Positions 35,501-43,700 of a DNA stretch of 64,000 bases are shown piece by piece. Under the pieces are notes generated by a model. The model saw only the letters and a program-made list of their open reading frames with translations, made no database searches and was not told the DNA's origin. The DNA is from Annona cherimola (taxonomy: Eukaryota; Streptophyta; Magnoliopsida; Magnoliales; Annonaceae): NCBI GenBank assembly GCA_030490835.1, contig CM059972.1:59501563-59565562 (forward strand). Reading direction: 5' to 3'. Positions within the stretch are counted from its first letter, which is position 1. Each line of letters starts with the position of its first letter. The translations under genes and the position numbers were made by a program.

Positions 35501-35691
35501 GTTTGGAGGTCAACTTGGAAAGAGAGGCAAGGTGAGATTGAATCTAGGAGTTGTTGGGGAGGAAAGGAATTGTAGGTGAACGCAAGGTCGAAGGAGCGGC
35601 CGTAATTGGCAGCAGAGAGTGATTGGAGGAGGTGCTGGCCCAGGTAGCCGCTGCCTCCGACCACCAGCACTCGTTGCTGCTTCTCTGACAT
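9712..35691 (-). CDS. NAD(P)-binding extended SDR, RmlD / MAT2-beta-like reductase, six exons
   Basis: Joining minus-strand exons 35461-35691, 32934-33093, 25551-25738, 24920-25043, 16359-16489 and 9712-9831 gives 954 nt and a 317-residue protein with no internal stop. All five introns are GT-AG and phases agree. Residues 7-18 ([12 protein letters not shown]) form the Rossmann GxxGxxG. NCAA at 83-86 is the usual beta4 motif, STDQVYEG at 127-134 supplies the catalytic Ser/Thr strand, and YGKSK at 151-155 is the YxxxK pair. YVKDVVDAI near 218-226 and [10 protein letters not shown] at 244-253 fit the RmlD-type substrate domain. The family includes dTDP-4-dehydrorhamnose reductase and the regulatory beta subunit of methionine adenosyltransferase; plant homologues are usually annotated by either name and the substrate is unproven. 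No signal peptide or membrane segment is seen, so it is probably cytosolic. Length is close to family norms. Introns 2, 4 and 5 are 6.5-8.4 kb and full of transposons. Confidence 0.9.
10168..10287 (+). pseudogene. 5S rRNA-like sequence, full length, decayed
   Basis: It aligns from end to end with plant 5S rRNA. Diagnostic blocks are ATGCACCGGATCCCATCAGA, CGAGAGTAGTATTAGGATGA and the GTGTTGCACCCC end. Most differences from the plant 5S consensus are C-to-T or G-to-A, consistent with decay of methylated DNA. The internal promoter (box A, IE, box C) is recognisable but mutated. It lies in intron 5, antisense to the gene, and just upstream of the LINE. It may be a 5S-derived head of a SINE/LINE, a stray 5S copy, or the relic of a Cassandra-type LTR, which is known to carry 5S sequence. 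Confidence 0.85.
10380..13492 (+). mobile_element. RTE-type LINE, heavily decayed
   Basis: Fragments follow the plant RTE LINE order. The endonuclease start is at 10620-10740 ([19 protein letters not shown] then NVAYFQEIR), and the endonuclease C-terminal part is at 11058-11321 ([30 protein letters not shown]). A linker lies at 11784-11969. Reverse transcriptase covers about 12030-12730 ([54 protein letters not shown], with FTDD in place of FADD). The 3' end reads through GCCGACCCCACCTAGGTGG to a short ATG-ATG-type tail near 13490. Many stops and frameshifts are present. The exact 5' end is uncertain. Confidence 0.8.
12133..12172 (+). repeat. Short tandem duplication inside the LINE
   Basis: The 20-bp unit AAGATTATAAAAATAAAATT occurs twice in tandem, probably replication slippage in the dead LINE. 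Confidence 0.7.
13493..16358. other. Remainder of intron 5, no gene seen
   Basis: Noncoding intron sequence with poly-A/T runs near 14488 and 15497 and the tandem duplication at 14119-14215. Open frames here (14401-14607, 15158-15400, 15529-15807) show no family resemblance. Confidence 0.5.
14119..14215. repeat. 51-bp tandem duplication
   Basis: GCCTCATGTCTTCGATTTTT... at 14119 is repeated from 14170 as GCCTCATGTCTTTGATTTCA..., each copy ending in TAACAGATTGG. Confidence 0.75.
16359..16489 (-). CDS. Exon 5 of the reductase gene
   Basis: It encodes residues 235-278, completing the split Asp codon, with [20 protein letters not shown]. The acceptor is TTCTCAG|ATAATA and the donor TCATCA|GTATGC. 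Intron 4 before it is 8430 bp and contains an LTR retrotransposon and a MITE. Confidence 0.88.
16490..17809. other. Intron 4, 3' part (gene orientation)
   Basis: Noncoding, between exon 5 and the LTR element. It holds one long (CT)n tract at 17464-17506. No other structure is identified. Confidence 0.5.
17464..17506. repeat. (CT)n microsatellite
   Basis: About 21 uninterrupted CT dinucleotides. The minus-strand open frame 17432-17641 is an artefact of this repeat. Confidence 0.95.
17810..18237 (-). repeat. 3' LTR of the intron-4 element
   Basis: It matches 22772-23202 nearly throughout, with small substitutions and a few indels. TGACGC at one end and GCGTCA at the other form the short terminal inverted repeat. 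Confidence 0.9.
18238..18253 (-). other. Polypurine tract of the intron-4 element
   Basis: On the minus strand CTCAAGTGGAGGGGAT directly precedes the 3' LTR, the expected place for plus-strand priming. Confidence 0.7.
18254..19482 (-). pseudogene. Integrase of the intron-4 gypsy element
   Basis: The N-terminal zinc-binding part is visible as [16 protein letters not shown] (about 19270-19330). The core shows the first Asp in [13 protein letters not shown], the second in [17 protein letters not shown] and the Glu region [12 protein letters not shown], so the DDE set is recognisable across frames. The C-terminal GPY/F-like [20 protein letters not shown] lies at 18260-18487. Frame changes and a stop split it. 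No clear chromodomain follows. Confidence 0.8.
19483..20970 (-). pseudogene. Reverse transcriptase-RNase H of the intron-4 gypsy element
   Basis: RT blocks [49 protein letters not shown] and [10 protein letters not shown] (YFDD catalytic box intact) are seen between 20832 and 20230. RNase H with [20 protein letters not shown] and [19 protein letters not shown] lies at 19663-19900. A stop replaces a sense codon near 20310, and another interrupts the RT around 20440. Confidence 0.85.
20971..21385 (-). pseudogene. Aspartic protease of the intron-4 gypsy element, active site altered
   Basis: The active-site triplet expected as DSG reads NSG ([13 protein letters not shown], about 21290-21335), one G-to-A change from Asp. 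The flap and C-terminal part reads [19 protein letters not shown] (20981-21202). An in-frame stop separates the two parts. Confidence 0.75.
21386..22737 (-). pseudogene. Gag of the intron-4 gypsy element
   Basis: Starts near the ATG at 22737. Retrotransposon-gag residues [20 protein letters not shown] and [19 protein letters not shown] lie at 22103-22324. A single CX2CX4HX4C knuckle ([14 protein letters not shown]) lies near 21565-21610 and is followed by an acidic linker. Frame shifts occur near 22310 and 21900. Confidence 0.8.
22758..22769 (-). other. Primer binding site of the intron-4 element
   Basis: On the minus strand TGGTATTAGAGC follows the 5' LTR after a two-base spacer. It matches the initiator-Met tRNA 3' end complement with one mismatch. 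Confidence 0.8.
22772..23202 (-). repeat. 5' LTR of the intron-4 element
   Basis: Partner of 17810-18237. In this sense orientation its promoter and polyadenylation signals face the same way as host transcription. Confidence 0.9.
23455..24201. mobile_element. Mutator-like MITE with perfect 9-bp TSD, intron 4
   Basis: TTAAAAGAT flanks it on both sides (23446-23454 and 24202-24210). The 13-bp TIR GGGCAGTGTTCAC is perfect, and similarity continues inward in weaker form with (C)TGGTTC blocks. The 747-bp body has no coding frame. A partial internal repeat around 23590 re-uses AACTGGTTCTAAGTGAG, the same motif as the right tip. Confidence 0.88.
24211..24919. other. Intron 4, 5' part (gene orientation)
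   Basis: Noncoding between the MITE and exon 4. The plus-strand open frame 24389-24667 is not recognised and lies antisense in the intron. Confidence 0.5.
24920..25043 (-). CDS. Exon 4 of the reductase gene
   Basis: It encodes residues 194-234 plus one base, [15 protein letters not shown] then [18 protein letters not shown]. The acceptor is GTTGTAG|TGG and the donor TTTCAG|GTGTGG. Its frame is interrupted on both sides by intron sequence, and it is found by splice sites and family similarity. Confidence 0.88.
25551..25738 (-). CDS. Exon 3 of the reductase gene
   Basis: It completes the split Val codon (STDQ-V-YEG) and encodes through residue 193. It carries [10 protein letters not shown], with the catalytic Tyr151 and Lys155, and SSIIYGP. 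The acceptor is TTGTCAG|TTTATG and the donor ATCCAG|GTATAT. Intron 2 is 7195 bp and holds an LTR retrotransposon. Confidence 0.9.
26123..26685 (+). repeat. 5' LTR of the intron-2 element, with internal 106-bp duplication
   Basis: It matches 31316-31874. A block beginning CCTAGGATATTTTA at 26244 recurs at 26350, giving two tandem copies of about 106 bp; the 3' LTR has the same duplication, so it predates insertion. CTATAAATACAGC at 26484 is a plausible TATA region upstream of the U5 part. Confidence 0.9.
26688..26699 (+). other. Primer binding site of the intron-2 element
   Basis: TGGTATCAGAGC, two bases after the LTR, is the exact complement expected for the initiator-Met tRNA. Confidence 0.92.
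27029..27760 (+). pseudogene. Gag of the intron-2 gypsy element
   Basis: The frame starts at ATG 27029 ([20 protein letters not shown]) and is broken by several stops. A CX2CX4HX4C zinc knuckle, [14 protein letters not shown], is at about 27664-27708. Confidence 0.8.
27880..28316 (+). pseudogene. Aspartic protease of the intron-2 gypsy element, active site altered
   Basis: The usual D[ST/G]G triplet reads DEG in [13 protein letters not shown]. The later motif [15 protein letters not shown] is typical of retropepsins of this group. A TAG at 28039 splits the frame. Confidence 0.78.
28453..29760 (+). pseudogene. Reverse transcriptase-RNase H of the intron-2 gypsy element
   Basis: A long open frame (28453-29088) carries [54 protein letters not shown] and [11 protein letters not shown] stop near 29087 is followed by [14 protein letters not shown] and an RNase H with [16 protein letters not shown] further stop lies near 29562, and [15 protein letters not shown] is the tail motif. 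Confidence 0.88.
29960..31217 (+). pseudogene. Integrase with chromodomain-like tail, intron-2 gypsy element
   Basis: The HHCC region is visible ([13 protein letters not shown]... [10 protein letters not shown]). The catalytic core has [36 protein letters not shown] and the [11 protein letters not shown]lu. A TAG follows at about 30491, then a long frame to 31054 with the GPY/F-like [20 protein letters not shown]. After one frame shift, [16 protein letters not shown] and [13 protein letters not shown] form a chromodomain-like end with one conserved Trp replaced by TGA. Confidence 0.85.
31301..31315 (+). other. Polypurine tract of the intron-2 element
   Basis: GAAGCCGGAGAGAAT directly precedes the 3' LTR. 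Confidence 0.6.
31316..31874 (+). repeat. 3' LTR of the intron-2 element
   Basis: Partner of 26123-26685 with scattered substitutions and a few short indels (for example a deletion in the TTTCTTC tract near 31800). Confidence 0.9.
31880..32933. other. Intron 2, 5' part (gene orientation), no gene seen
   Basis: AT-rich noncoding sequence between the LTR element and exon 2. Nothing further is recognised. Confidence 0.5.
32934..33093 (-). CDS. Exon 2 of the reductase gene
   Basis: It encodes residues 78-130 plus one base, [17 protein letters not shown] through LIHLSTDQ. The acceptor is ...TACCCAG|CCT and the donor CAAG|GTAAGA. Intron 1 before it is 2367 bp. Confidence 0.9.
33094..35460. other. 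Intron 1, no element recognised
   Basis: 2367 bp of noncoding sequence. I found no LTR or TIR structure and no protein motif on either strand. Confidence 0.5.
35461..35691 (-). CDS. Exon 1 of the reductase gene (start codon)
   Basis: It encodes residues 1-77 from the ATG at 35691-35689, with the Rossmann [11 protein letters not shown] directly after the start. The donor is CAG|GTAATT, phase 0. The frame stays open upstream to another ATG at 35871. I chose the inner ATG because the nucleotide-binding strand in this family lies only a few residues from the N terminus. Confidence 0.88.
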
Positions 35692-36379
35692 CTTTCCCTC
35701 GCAGCTTTGCTTCCGCCCGAGGAGAGCATTTCTGCATTTGTACGAGGAACAGGCTTGCCGTACTGCCAGGTTCTGCACTTTTGCACGATATACCCTGCAA
35801 TTTTCCTTAATTGCAAATGAGACAGAGGAACCCCTAAAATGGGGCCTATTTTCACACCCACCCACCCCCAAAAGGAACCGAAGTCCTCTTTAGGAACCCC
35901 CTCAAATGGGGCCTATTTTCACACACACACACACACGCACCACTACTCCCCCCCCACCAAAAAAAAAAAAAAAGGAAAAATTCGCATGTTCACGTCATTT
36001 TAAATATTTTTTTATATTATTAAAAAAATTTCAATCCAAGTTTTTAGACCTTACCTACCTCAAAGTAGGTTAACGGTCCAACTTCAACATAATTGGATGA
36101 AAAGGCATCTATTTTGATCCACCTTCATAACAATGTTAAGTCTACTCAACAATTACATTTAGCACTTGATCGGTTATGCATTCCCAAGGCTTTTCCGGTT
36201 TTTTCCTCAGTCACCACCATAAATTCAAACGCAGTTGGATAGATGATAGACTTTTATTTTATATATAATTACCTTACTTTTTAATCATTTCTTTATAATT
36301 TTTCATATAACTGTCCCGTTTTTCAATCACTATTTCAGTTATGTCATATCATTTTCTTTGATATAAAAACCTTTAACAC
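35692..36379. other. 5' flank and probable promoter of the reductase gene
   Basis: GC-richer near the ATG, then AT-rich further upstream. It contains the tandem duplication at 35827-35925 and a (CA)n run. The transcription start is not determinable by eye. Confidence 0.45.
35827..35925. repeat. 66-bp direct repeat near the reductase start
   Basis: GGAACCCCTAAAATGGGGCC then TATTTTCACAC at 35827 recurs at 35893 as GGAACCCCCTCAAATGGGGC then CTATTTTCACAC, leading into a (CA)n tract. It lies 136-235 bp upstream of the chosen ATG. Confidence 0.75.
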
Positions 36380-36382
36380 CAA

Positions 36383-36662
36383 GGGTGTGTTTGACAATTG
36401 ATAAAAAATGTCAAGTTAAAACTTTTCAATCTAAAACTTTTCACTCTCTACAACTTTCATATTTTTTAATCATTTTTTACACTTTCCTATATAACTACCC
36501 TACTTTTCAATCATTTTTATACAATTATCTACATAACTAACCTATCTATTTTAACTTTATCATCTTTACTACTTATTAATATCCCTATCATATCACATCA
36601 TTTGACAACTTTTACTCTCCAAAACTTTTCATAAAAAAATTTATTCATTGCCAAACACACCC
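36383..36662. mobile_element. Tourist-like MITE with CAA TSD
   Basis: The left end GGGTGTGTTTGACAATTGAT and the inverted right end GGGTGTGTTTGGCAATGAAT form TIRs. CAA lies on both sides (36380-36382 and 36663-36665). The interior is close to the 9029-9280 element. A second short tail, CTAAACACACCTTGAG, follows at about 36698 and may be a remnant of an older copy. Confidence 0.8.
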
Positions 36663-36889
36663 CAAAAAAAATTTTTCTAAAATTTTTTATCACTTTCTAA
36701 ACACACCTTGAGTTTTATTCAAATAAAAAATGCATATGGGCTTCATCTAATAAATTGTGCAAATGAACATATAAGATTATATGGAAAATGAGACTCGCGC
36801 ACAACTTAAATTAATATGATTTTTGATATTTTAATAAAGTAAATAGTGTGGGACATAATGTTTGAATTGGAATTGCCATAAATAGTGAC

Positions 36890-37594
36890 ATAGGACTCAT
36901 AATGGAAGATGATGCATTAAATCTTAAGGAAATTGTGTTGAATTATGTCCCCATAGATCCTAAAACCTTTTCAAAAACCAATTTAGAATAATTTGGCTTG
37001 AGTCTTCTAACATAAATCTAATCTACAATAAGTGCAAAAAATAATAATTTTGTCAAAGGATAACTTTATTCCATGGTTCTTGATAATCTCATTAGTTAAA
37101 CTTCATAGAGGTAGGTCCAAACTTAAGCTTTTCGGTTAAAGTCGATGGTTCAGAGACGGATAATAAAAGGTTTGGATTATGAGAAAATCATTGTTCTATT
37201 AGAATAATTCTTCTTATATGAAGCTTGAAATAGAGTATCCAATCATGTTTGGGAAGTTTAGTGAAATGGTCAATGAAAATAGAATGAGTTTTTAATTAGA
37301 TTCTTTCATAAAAGTAGATATCTTTTCCGGGATTAGGTGAAATAAATCATTCATCTTTAGAAAAATATTTTTTATAAATAGTTTGAGTAGACTTAACTTG
37401 TCTTTTTTTAGAGGAAGTTATTCGTGGAGGAAGCTTCTTTTCTTTTATTATTGGACATCTATTTTCTCAAGAGCTATTGAAGATGAGAAGGTCGCTTGAG
37501 AGACTAGTTGAGAGGTCTTATCTCCTTTTATATAGAAATTCTCAAGACAAAAAATCAGATAAAAAATTATTCTCTCCCTTTATGTATTTTATTT
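36890..37594 (-). pseudogene. Endogenous pararetrovirus relic, left minus-strand segment
   Basis: About 675 bp here align as a direct repeat with 60745-61460, which I recognise as minus-strand caulimovirid polyprotein from its conserved wording and KWW motif just beyond. The segment is full of stops and indels. It ends at the target duplication of the hAT element. Confidence 0.6.
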
Positions 37595-38142
37595 AGGGGT
37601 GCAACTTGGGCTCATGAAACTCGGGTTCACCTCAATCCTAACCTTAACCCTAACCCTATTTGTAAACTTCAACCCTAACCCTATTTTTGAAATTCGGGCT
37701 CGGGTTGAGTTTCAGATTGATATTCTCCCTATTAATATGTCTTTGTTACTCATCCTATATATATATATATAGTTTTTATCACAAACTTATTGTATAAAAA
37801 GTTTAAAAAACAATTTATTATACGAAAGCAAGAAAAATTTAATGTTGATTTCTGACTCGCCAATATTGTCTTGCATATTACTTGAGCTATCTATATTGAT
37901 TTGATCACCTAAATATTATTTTTTATAATATATAAAAATAATTAGATGATCTGGATGCATTAAATTTAGGTGATTAATACTCAAATTATATTAAAAATTG
38001 GCATATTATTATTTCAAAGAGCAGTTAACAACGCCTTTAAAAAATTTTTAGCAACATGAGTATGAATGAAAATTTAAGTAAAATACATAGAAATATTGGA
38101 ATAAAGAGTTAAATTTTAGGGCATATTTAGAATTTGACCTTA

Positions 38143-38165
38143 TTATTATTATTATTATTATTATT
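38143..38165. repeat. (TTA)n microsatellite
   Basis: Seven or more TTA/ATT units inside the hAT element. Confidence 0.9.
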
Positions 38166-38859
38166 TAGAAATTTTAGAATTTTTCAAATGACTCTTCATT
38201 TGTAAACATTTTGGTATATTTTTCTACACCCAACTACTTTTCCATATAGCTGGTGAGAATGGCTATATAGGAAAAAGGCAGAGTAATCATGGAAGACCAG
38301 AAATGGTTGTTTTGAACGGATGTTACTCGTGAAGAGAATTTACACAAAAAGTCTGTAGGTGGGGTCATGTTCAAATTTTCATTGTTCAGGTACATATCAC
38401 AAAATTATAAAAACTGGGAGGTCATTTGCAAAAAAATTATGATGGGAATAAATTGTAAAAACACGAAAGCTTGGGTTCATTTATAAAATTCCCTTCAACT
38501 CTGGGCTTCGTGGATTGCATGCTGGCGTACGTAATAATGACAGCTAATGATCTCCTGCGAACGTTTCTTCATACATAATTTATGGAGGTTTGCAGAATAA
38601 TTCATGCAACTTTACGTACAACAAATTAAAATTTTTTTAATTATATTTTTACTCAATTTTAGATGAGCCTGCACATGTATATATATTTTTGTCGATTAAG
38701 GCCTGCACACATATTTGATTATGATAAAACTTAATATCTTACTTTTTTTAAAGAAAATATCTTACTTAAATGCAAAGGATGAGTATATTCATGGATAAAG
38801 TTTTAACTTGACTTATTTTTCAATCTAAAATTATATATATTATGAAGAATCAAAATTAT

Positions 38860-39555
38860 ATTGAGATGTAAATGTTTGGCAAATACACTCTCGTGTGCGT
38901 AAAGATATATAGGCCACACCACGGCTGTCCGCGGGAGACATTGGTGCTTGGAACATGCATGATCACTTCATTCGTCGCGACGGTTGTAAATGAAAGAAAA
39001 GAAGAATGGAAAGGAAGGGAATGGGTTTCGGCGGTTGTTTGGCTCTCCGCTGTAAAACCAGAGAGATATTGCGCAGTTCTGCTCCCTTCTTCTTTTCTCC
39101 TCCACACAAACCCACCTGCCCTGCATTCCTTCCCAGATGCTGCCGACGACACGAATCTGACGGCGGAGATCCTGTTCGACAATTCCATGGCTCGATTGTC
39201 ATGCCAGCGGCAGAGCTTCAATAAGGGCGATGGTGATCCTCCGCCTCTGCCTGACGAATCCTTCTTCTCCCCAAAATCCTCCTTCATACGACCTGATACG
39301 CCCGAGCTCCCGCAGTCGCAGAAGTGCTGCCGCTGCCAAAGAAGCCCGTCCGCATCTACGGACAATGCCACAATATCCCCATCAGATAATCCCACTTATC
39401 GGCGCAATCGACGAAGCAAACGCAGAGGGGCAGAGCAGCAGGCTGGAGCGGGAAGGAATTGGGAAAATCAAGCTACGGCCGAGCGGGAAGTCGATGTTAG
39501 GGCACCGTTGGGAAAAATCCATCTTATATGGCTACTTAAATCGAGTTCAGGTTGA
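38860..39555. other. GC-rich, possibly captured, segment within the hAT element
   Basis: A 227-codon open frame (plus strand, 38872-39555) and long antisense frames occur because GC-rich DNA has few stops. No domain is recognised in any frame. The composition contrast with the surrounding AT-rich element suggests capture of host sequence, perhaps a 5' gene region. The plus-strand frame runs on into the hAT subterminal repeats, so I do not call it a gene. Confidence 0.4.
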
Positions 39556-39728
39556 GCGGGTTAGGGTTCTTATCAACTCGAAACCGGACCGATTTCAAAT
39601 CAGGCTCGGGTTCAACCCGAAAAATCGAGTTTGGTCTCAACAACAGCAGGTTCCAACACTGCCTAAATCCGGGTTCGGCGGGCCGGGTTCGGGCCGAACC
39701 CGGCCCAAGTTGCACCGCTAATTCTATT

Positions 39729-40736
39729 TAGAAATCAAATATTAGTAATAGAGCTTACCACCTGGCAAATATTTGCTTGGATGCTAAGTTTATTATATCC
39801 TTTATTATGATATTTTTGGCTACTTTATAGCCAATTCTTAATAAGAATTCTTTATTCAATAAGTTGCTCTTAAATTTATCAATATACGACTATTGCTAGA
39901 ATTTCACTCTCCTGGGTAAACAATGATATTACAGCCTAGTTGGTCAACACAACCTTGGAAATCTTCTCCTAAGACTGTCTTCACTAAGTTGTGTAAGTCA
40001 CCTGCAACCCAAGTTGCTCGAAAGCAGTAAGAGTATCAGGCTCAGAAGACGTTGATTGTGAAGTTATGAAAACCATAAGGCAAATATTTTCAAGATTTTC
40101 TTCATCATCTAATACTAATGAAGAAATTAATTCATTGAGTTTAAATGAAATTCAAAATTCGATAGAGGAATCCTACTAGAATATAGAAAAATTTATTCAA
40201 AATTGGAAATTTCGAGAGGTACCTTTTAAACAAATTTATAAAATAGGAACTTTTGATTATAAAATAAATATTGAATCAAAACACTAGAAACCATATTTAA
40301 ATTCGAAAAAGGATCTAATCAAATATAGTTATTGCAAAAAAAGCTATTAAAGATTTATGTAATAAAGATTTTAAATTCTTTCATTTTGGACTTATTTAAG
40401 TAACAATCCAGGTGTTCGTAAGAGCAGGACTACAAGCTTTTATACTAGCTTATCTAAAGGATAATAGGCATACTAAATTTTCTAATTATATTAGGAATTA
40501 TTTAGACCTCATTACATGCTAGGCTAGTATATTTTAATCACTTTCCGGATTTCTCTATTAGTCCAACAGATCCGCATATATTAGACACACTATTTTGCTT
40601 TTTCAAATGCAAGGTTTTAATATGAAACCAAGACCAAGACCTTTATTTATACAGTATAGAAGCTATTATAAAGCAAAGAAAACCTTGATACCTAGATCAC
40701 TAGTAACACATGAAAGGGAAAAAATCTCATATTTTA
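39729..40736 (+). pseudogene. Endogenous pararetrovirus relic: movement-protein region, first half
   Basis: From about 40060 the plus strand reads as the movement-protein part of a caulimovirid polyprotein, closest in style to petunia vein clearing virus/florendovirus members. This is seen across three frames with many stops. The last open stretch starts at 40595 and is cut at 40736 by the chromovirus insertion. 39729-40060 is probably upstream viral leader or polyprotein but is not readable. It is a dead copy. Confidence 0.72.
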
Positions 40737-43700
40737 TGTGGCGCCCCGGCTTGAGGCGGTCACAAGCCTTACTCCGGGATCGGATCAATTGGTAAATGTG
40801 GGCATGATTATTGCCCTGACCACGCGGCGGGATTTGATCACATAAACATATTCATAATTTACATAAAATTACCAATCCACAACAATTTCATAACATCTTG
40901 CACACATAATTCTAAAATCCATGTCACACACATAAATTGTCATAGATCATTTCCATCAAATAATGATAATTCAAAATTTTCAATCACTTGGTTCTCCATG
41001 GTTCATGTCTTCATTTCACCACTTCTGGGTATCTGTCTACTTGTTTGAAAAACAAAACGTGAGTGCTAACTCAATAAACAAGTATTTATCATTTTTGGCA
41101 ATTTTTCAATAATCATTGCAAGGTATTTAAAACCTTCCCAACATGGGTAAAACATGAATAATGTCAATGCATTAATTTAAATTACATGAATTCATTAGAG
41201 AAATGATATGCTAGCCAGGCGATCATAACTCCATCCTTCTCCCATCTCAGGGAGGACGCCGCTGGCCATTGGCCTACTTTAGCGACTTGATCACACTTGA
41301 GGGGGGCAACCGGTCCGCTTACACCTCTAAGTGGACCTAGTAACCTTGTGCACCATGAACATTTGTATAAATATGAACATAAATATGCTAACATGATTTT
41401 CCATGAGTAAGCAGTTGAGTCATCATTTTTCAATATCATTTGATAGACATTATACAATCCATTTGTCAAAATGTAATATTTCAAACAACATGTTGGGATG
41501 GCCACCCTTAAATCTATCACAAAAGCAATTTAAACATTCATTTGTAAAGTAATTTGAAACATTTAAATAGACATTTGAAATCATATTTTCATATTTTTGA
41601 AGAAAAATAAATTTTAGAAATTTGCTTGTTTACCTTGTCTTAAGATTACTCCTCGTCAGTAACTTTTTCCTTGCTTTTGCCTATACATTGAAAATGATAC
41701 GCACTCATTCACATATATTCCATCATTGGTTCATTTCATTCATTTAAACATCCATATTATTTTCAAACCTCACTTAGAGATTGGTAACACTTAGCTAAAT
41801 CCAATATACTTGGATTTTGAGTATTTTTCCACATAAGTCTTATGCAACATTTTATTGAAAAATATTCTCAAACTATTTTCCTAAAGATAAGGGTCATATA
41901 ATCAACTTAAAATTTCTAAAATTTTATAACTCCACCAAATCATTTCATAAATTATATTTTCACCCCTAGATAGGTTTTCCAAATTTACAATTTGGTACCT
42001 TAATTTCTTAAAATCTTCACAAATCATTTTCAAATAAACTCAAATTTTTTAGAAATTATAATTTCCTCCAAACGGTCCTAATTTTCTTCAAATTTCATTT
42101 CCACCCTTTACTTTAAGCATATATCAACCATTTATACTAATATATCATTAAACATCTTCATCTTTGTCATAGTTTTGCAAAACAACCCTCACTTTTCTAA
42201 TTCCATTATATTTGATATATATATTTAAATACACAAATCAGCACCTTATTTTAATTAAACAGAATTTGGAATTTTATTCAACAGTTTGGACGTCCCACTG
42301 TTTTTTTCTCTTATTTAATTATTTTTCATTAATTCTAACACTTAATTTAATCCTACTTAATCATCATTACATGAAAGCATATAATCATACTTCATTTATT
42401 TAATCATAGGATGAATTAAATTAAAACAAAAATTACAATTCATTCCAACTTGAAATTTCCATATTTGCATTTCATTAATTCATATGCTTCAAATAATTCT
42501 GTCTAATTATCATTAAATGGAATATTTTCATTCTTATACATATGCATATTAATTTGGATCATTTCTACTTAGATTTCATATTTCTTTTTGATTTTTTCTA
42601 AAACTATACATATTTGCTGAAATCAGGGGCACTGATTTCTCTTATTCTTGATTTACAATCAAATCAAGGTATTTAACTCTAAAATTTCTATCATACATCA
42701 ATAACTACATGAATTAACCCTCATAAATATTTCATCATGAAATATTAACATTATATATTTATTTTGGTATTTTTACTATGCCGGACAGTGTTGTGAAATT
42801 AGAAACAGCTCTAATCACGTGAATTATAAACCATATTTAGTCATCCAAAAATCATATTTGATTTTGGTCGAGTGATAATCATGATGTCCTATACATCATA
42901 TCAAAATTTCAGATAAAAAACCCTTCTAAAAAAATTATTAAAAATCCTTTGCTACAACTGTTCCTGTCGCCCATTCTACCCTGTTTGGGTTGATATTCTC
43001 GGATTTCTAATTTGAAATCTGCTTAATACTTAAAACTAAAAATTTGGTCGTTCCTTAATCATCATATAATGAGCTTGTATACAAATTTTCATGGTAAAAA
43101 TCTTTCGTTTACTATTTCGTTCTTATTTTGGTTTATAACATCATATAACTTGCAGACTTGAAGTATAAAATCAAAATTGACATATACTTACTTGATTAAT
43201 TGATAATCCTCCTTTGAGAACTTGAAATTAGCTTCTTTTATGGCTGGATTTTCTCCCCCTTGGACGTTTTCCTCACTGCCTTATATAAAAATTATTTTTT
43301 TTCCTCCAACAGCAACTTGTGCTCATCCACACTTCCTGCTTTTTTAGGCATTTAATTTTCAATTTTTCCTTTGCAATTCGACCCAAAATAGAGGGTAAAT
43401 TTTTTCAAATTTACCCTATTATTTACCTAAAAATTTTCAGCCGCATATATTTTCATTTAATATTACTTTCGGAATTTTTTCCATAGCTATATCTAACCAT
43501 TAAACATGCTATCCACTTAGCTGTCCCTAATATGCAGCCCTAATTTCTTATTTTTCATAATTATTTAGGCTACTAAAATTCCACATAGGATCATATTTAT
43601 CCCATTTCCCATTAATATATGTATTTTTGAATTTTTAATTAAAAAAATTGCATTGAAAATAGTGTCCAACAGCCCCTTGTACGTTCCATTAATGTGCTGC

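Larger units (their letters stand above)
37595..39720. mobile_element. hAT-type nonautonomous element carrying a GC-rich insert
   Basis: The TIRs are TAGGGGTGCAACTTGGGC at the left and, inverted at the right, TAGCGGTGCAACTTGGGC. Flanking octamers ATTTTATT (37587-37594) and ATTCTATT (39721-39728) are an 8-bp duplication with one mismatch, the hAT length. Subterminal regions are rich in CCCTAACCC-like and GGGTTCGGG-like repeats, as in other plant hAT elements. No transposase frame is seen. The stretch 38860-39540 is far more GC-rich than the rest. Confidence 0.85.

Noticed and set aside
37630..37690. CCCTAACCC-like repeats resembling plant telomere sequence
   Set aside because: Only a few units, not in the exact CCCTAAA register, and they lie in the subterminal region of the hAT element, whose opposite end has matching GGGTT-rich repeats. 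It is not an interstitial telomere.
38872..39555. 227-codon plus-strand open frame
   Set aside because: No recognised domain. Long frames exist on both strands because of high GC, and the frame runs into the hAT subterminal repeats. Kept only as a possible captured segment.
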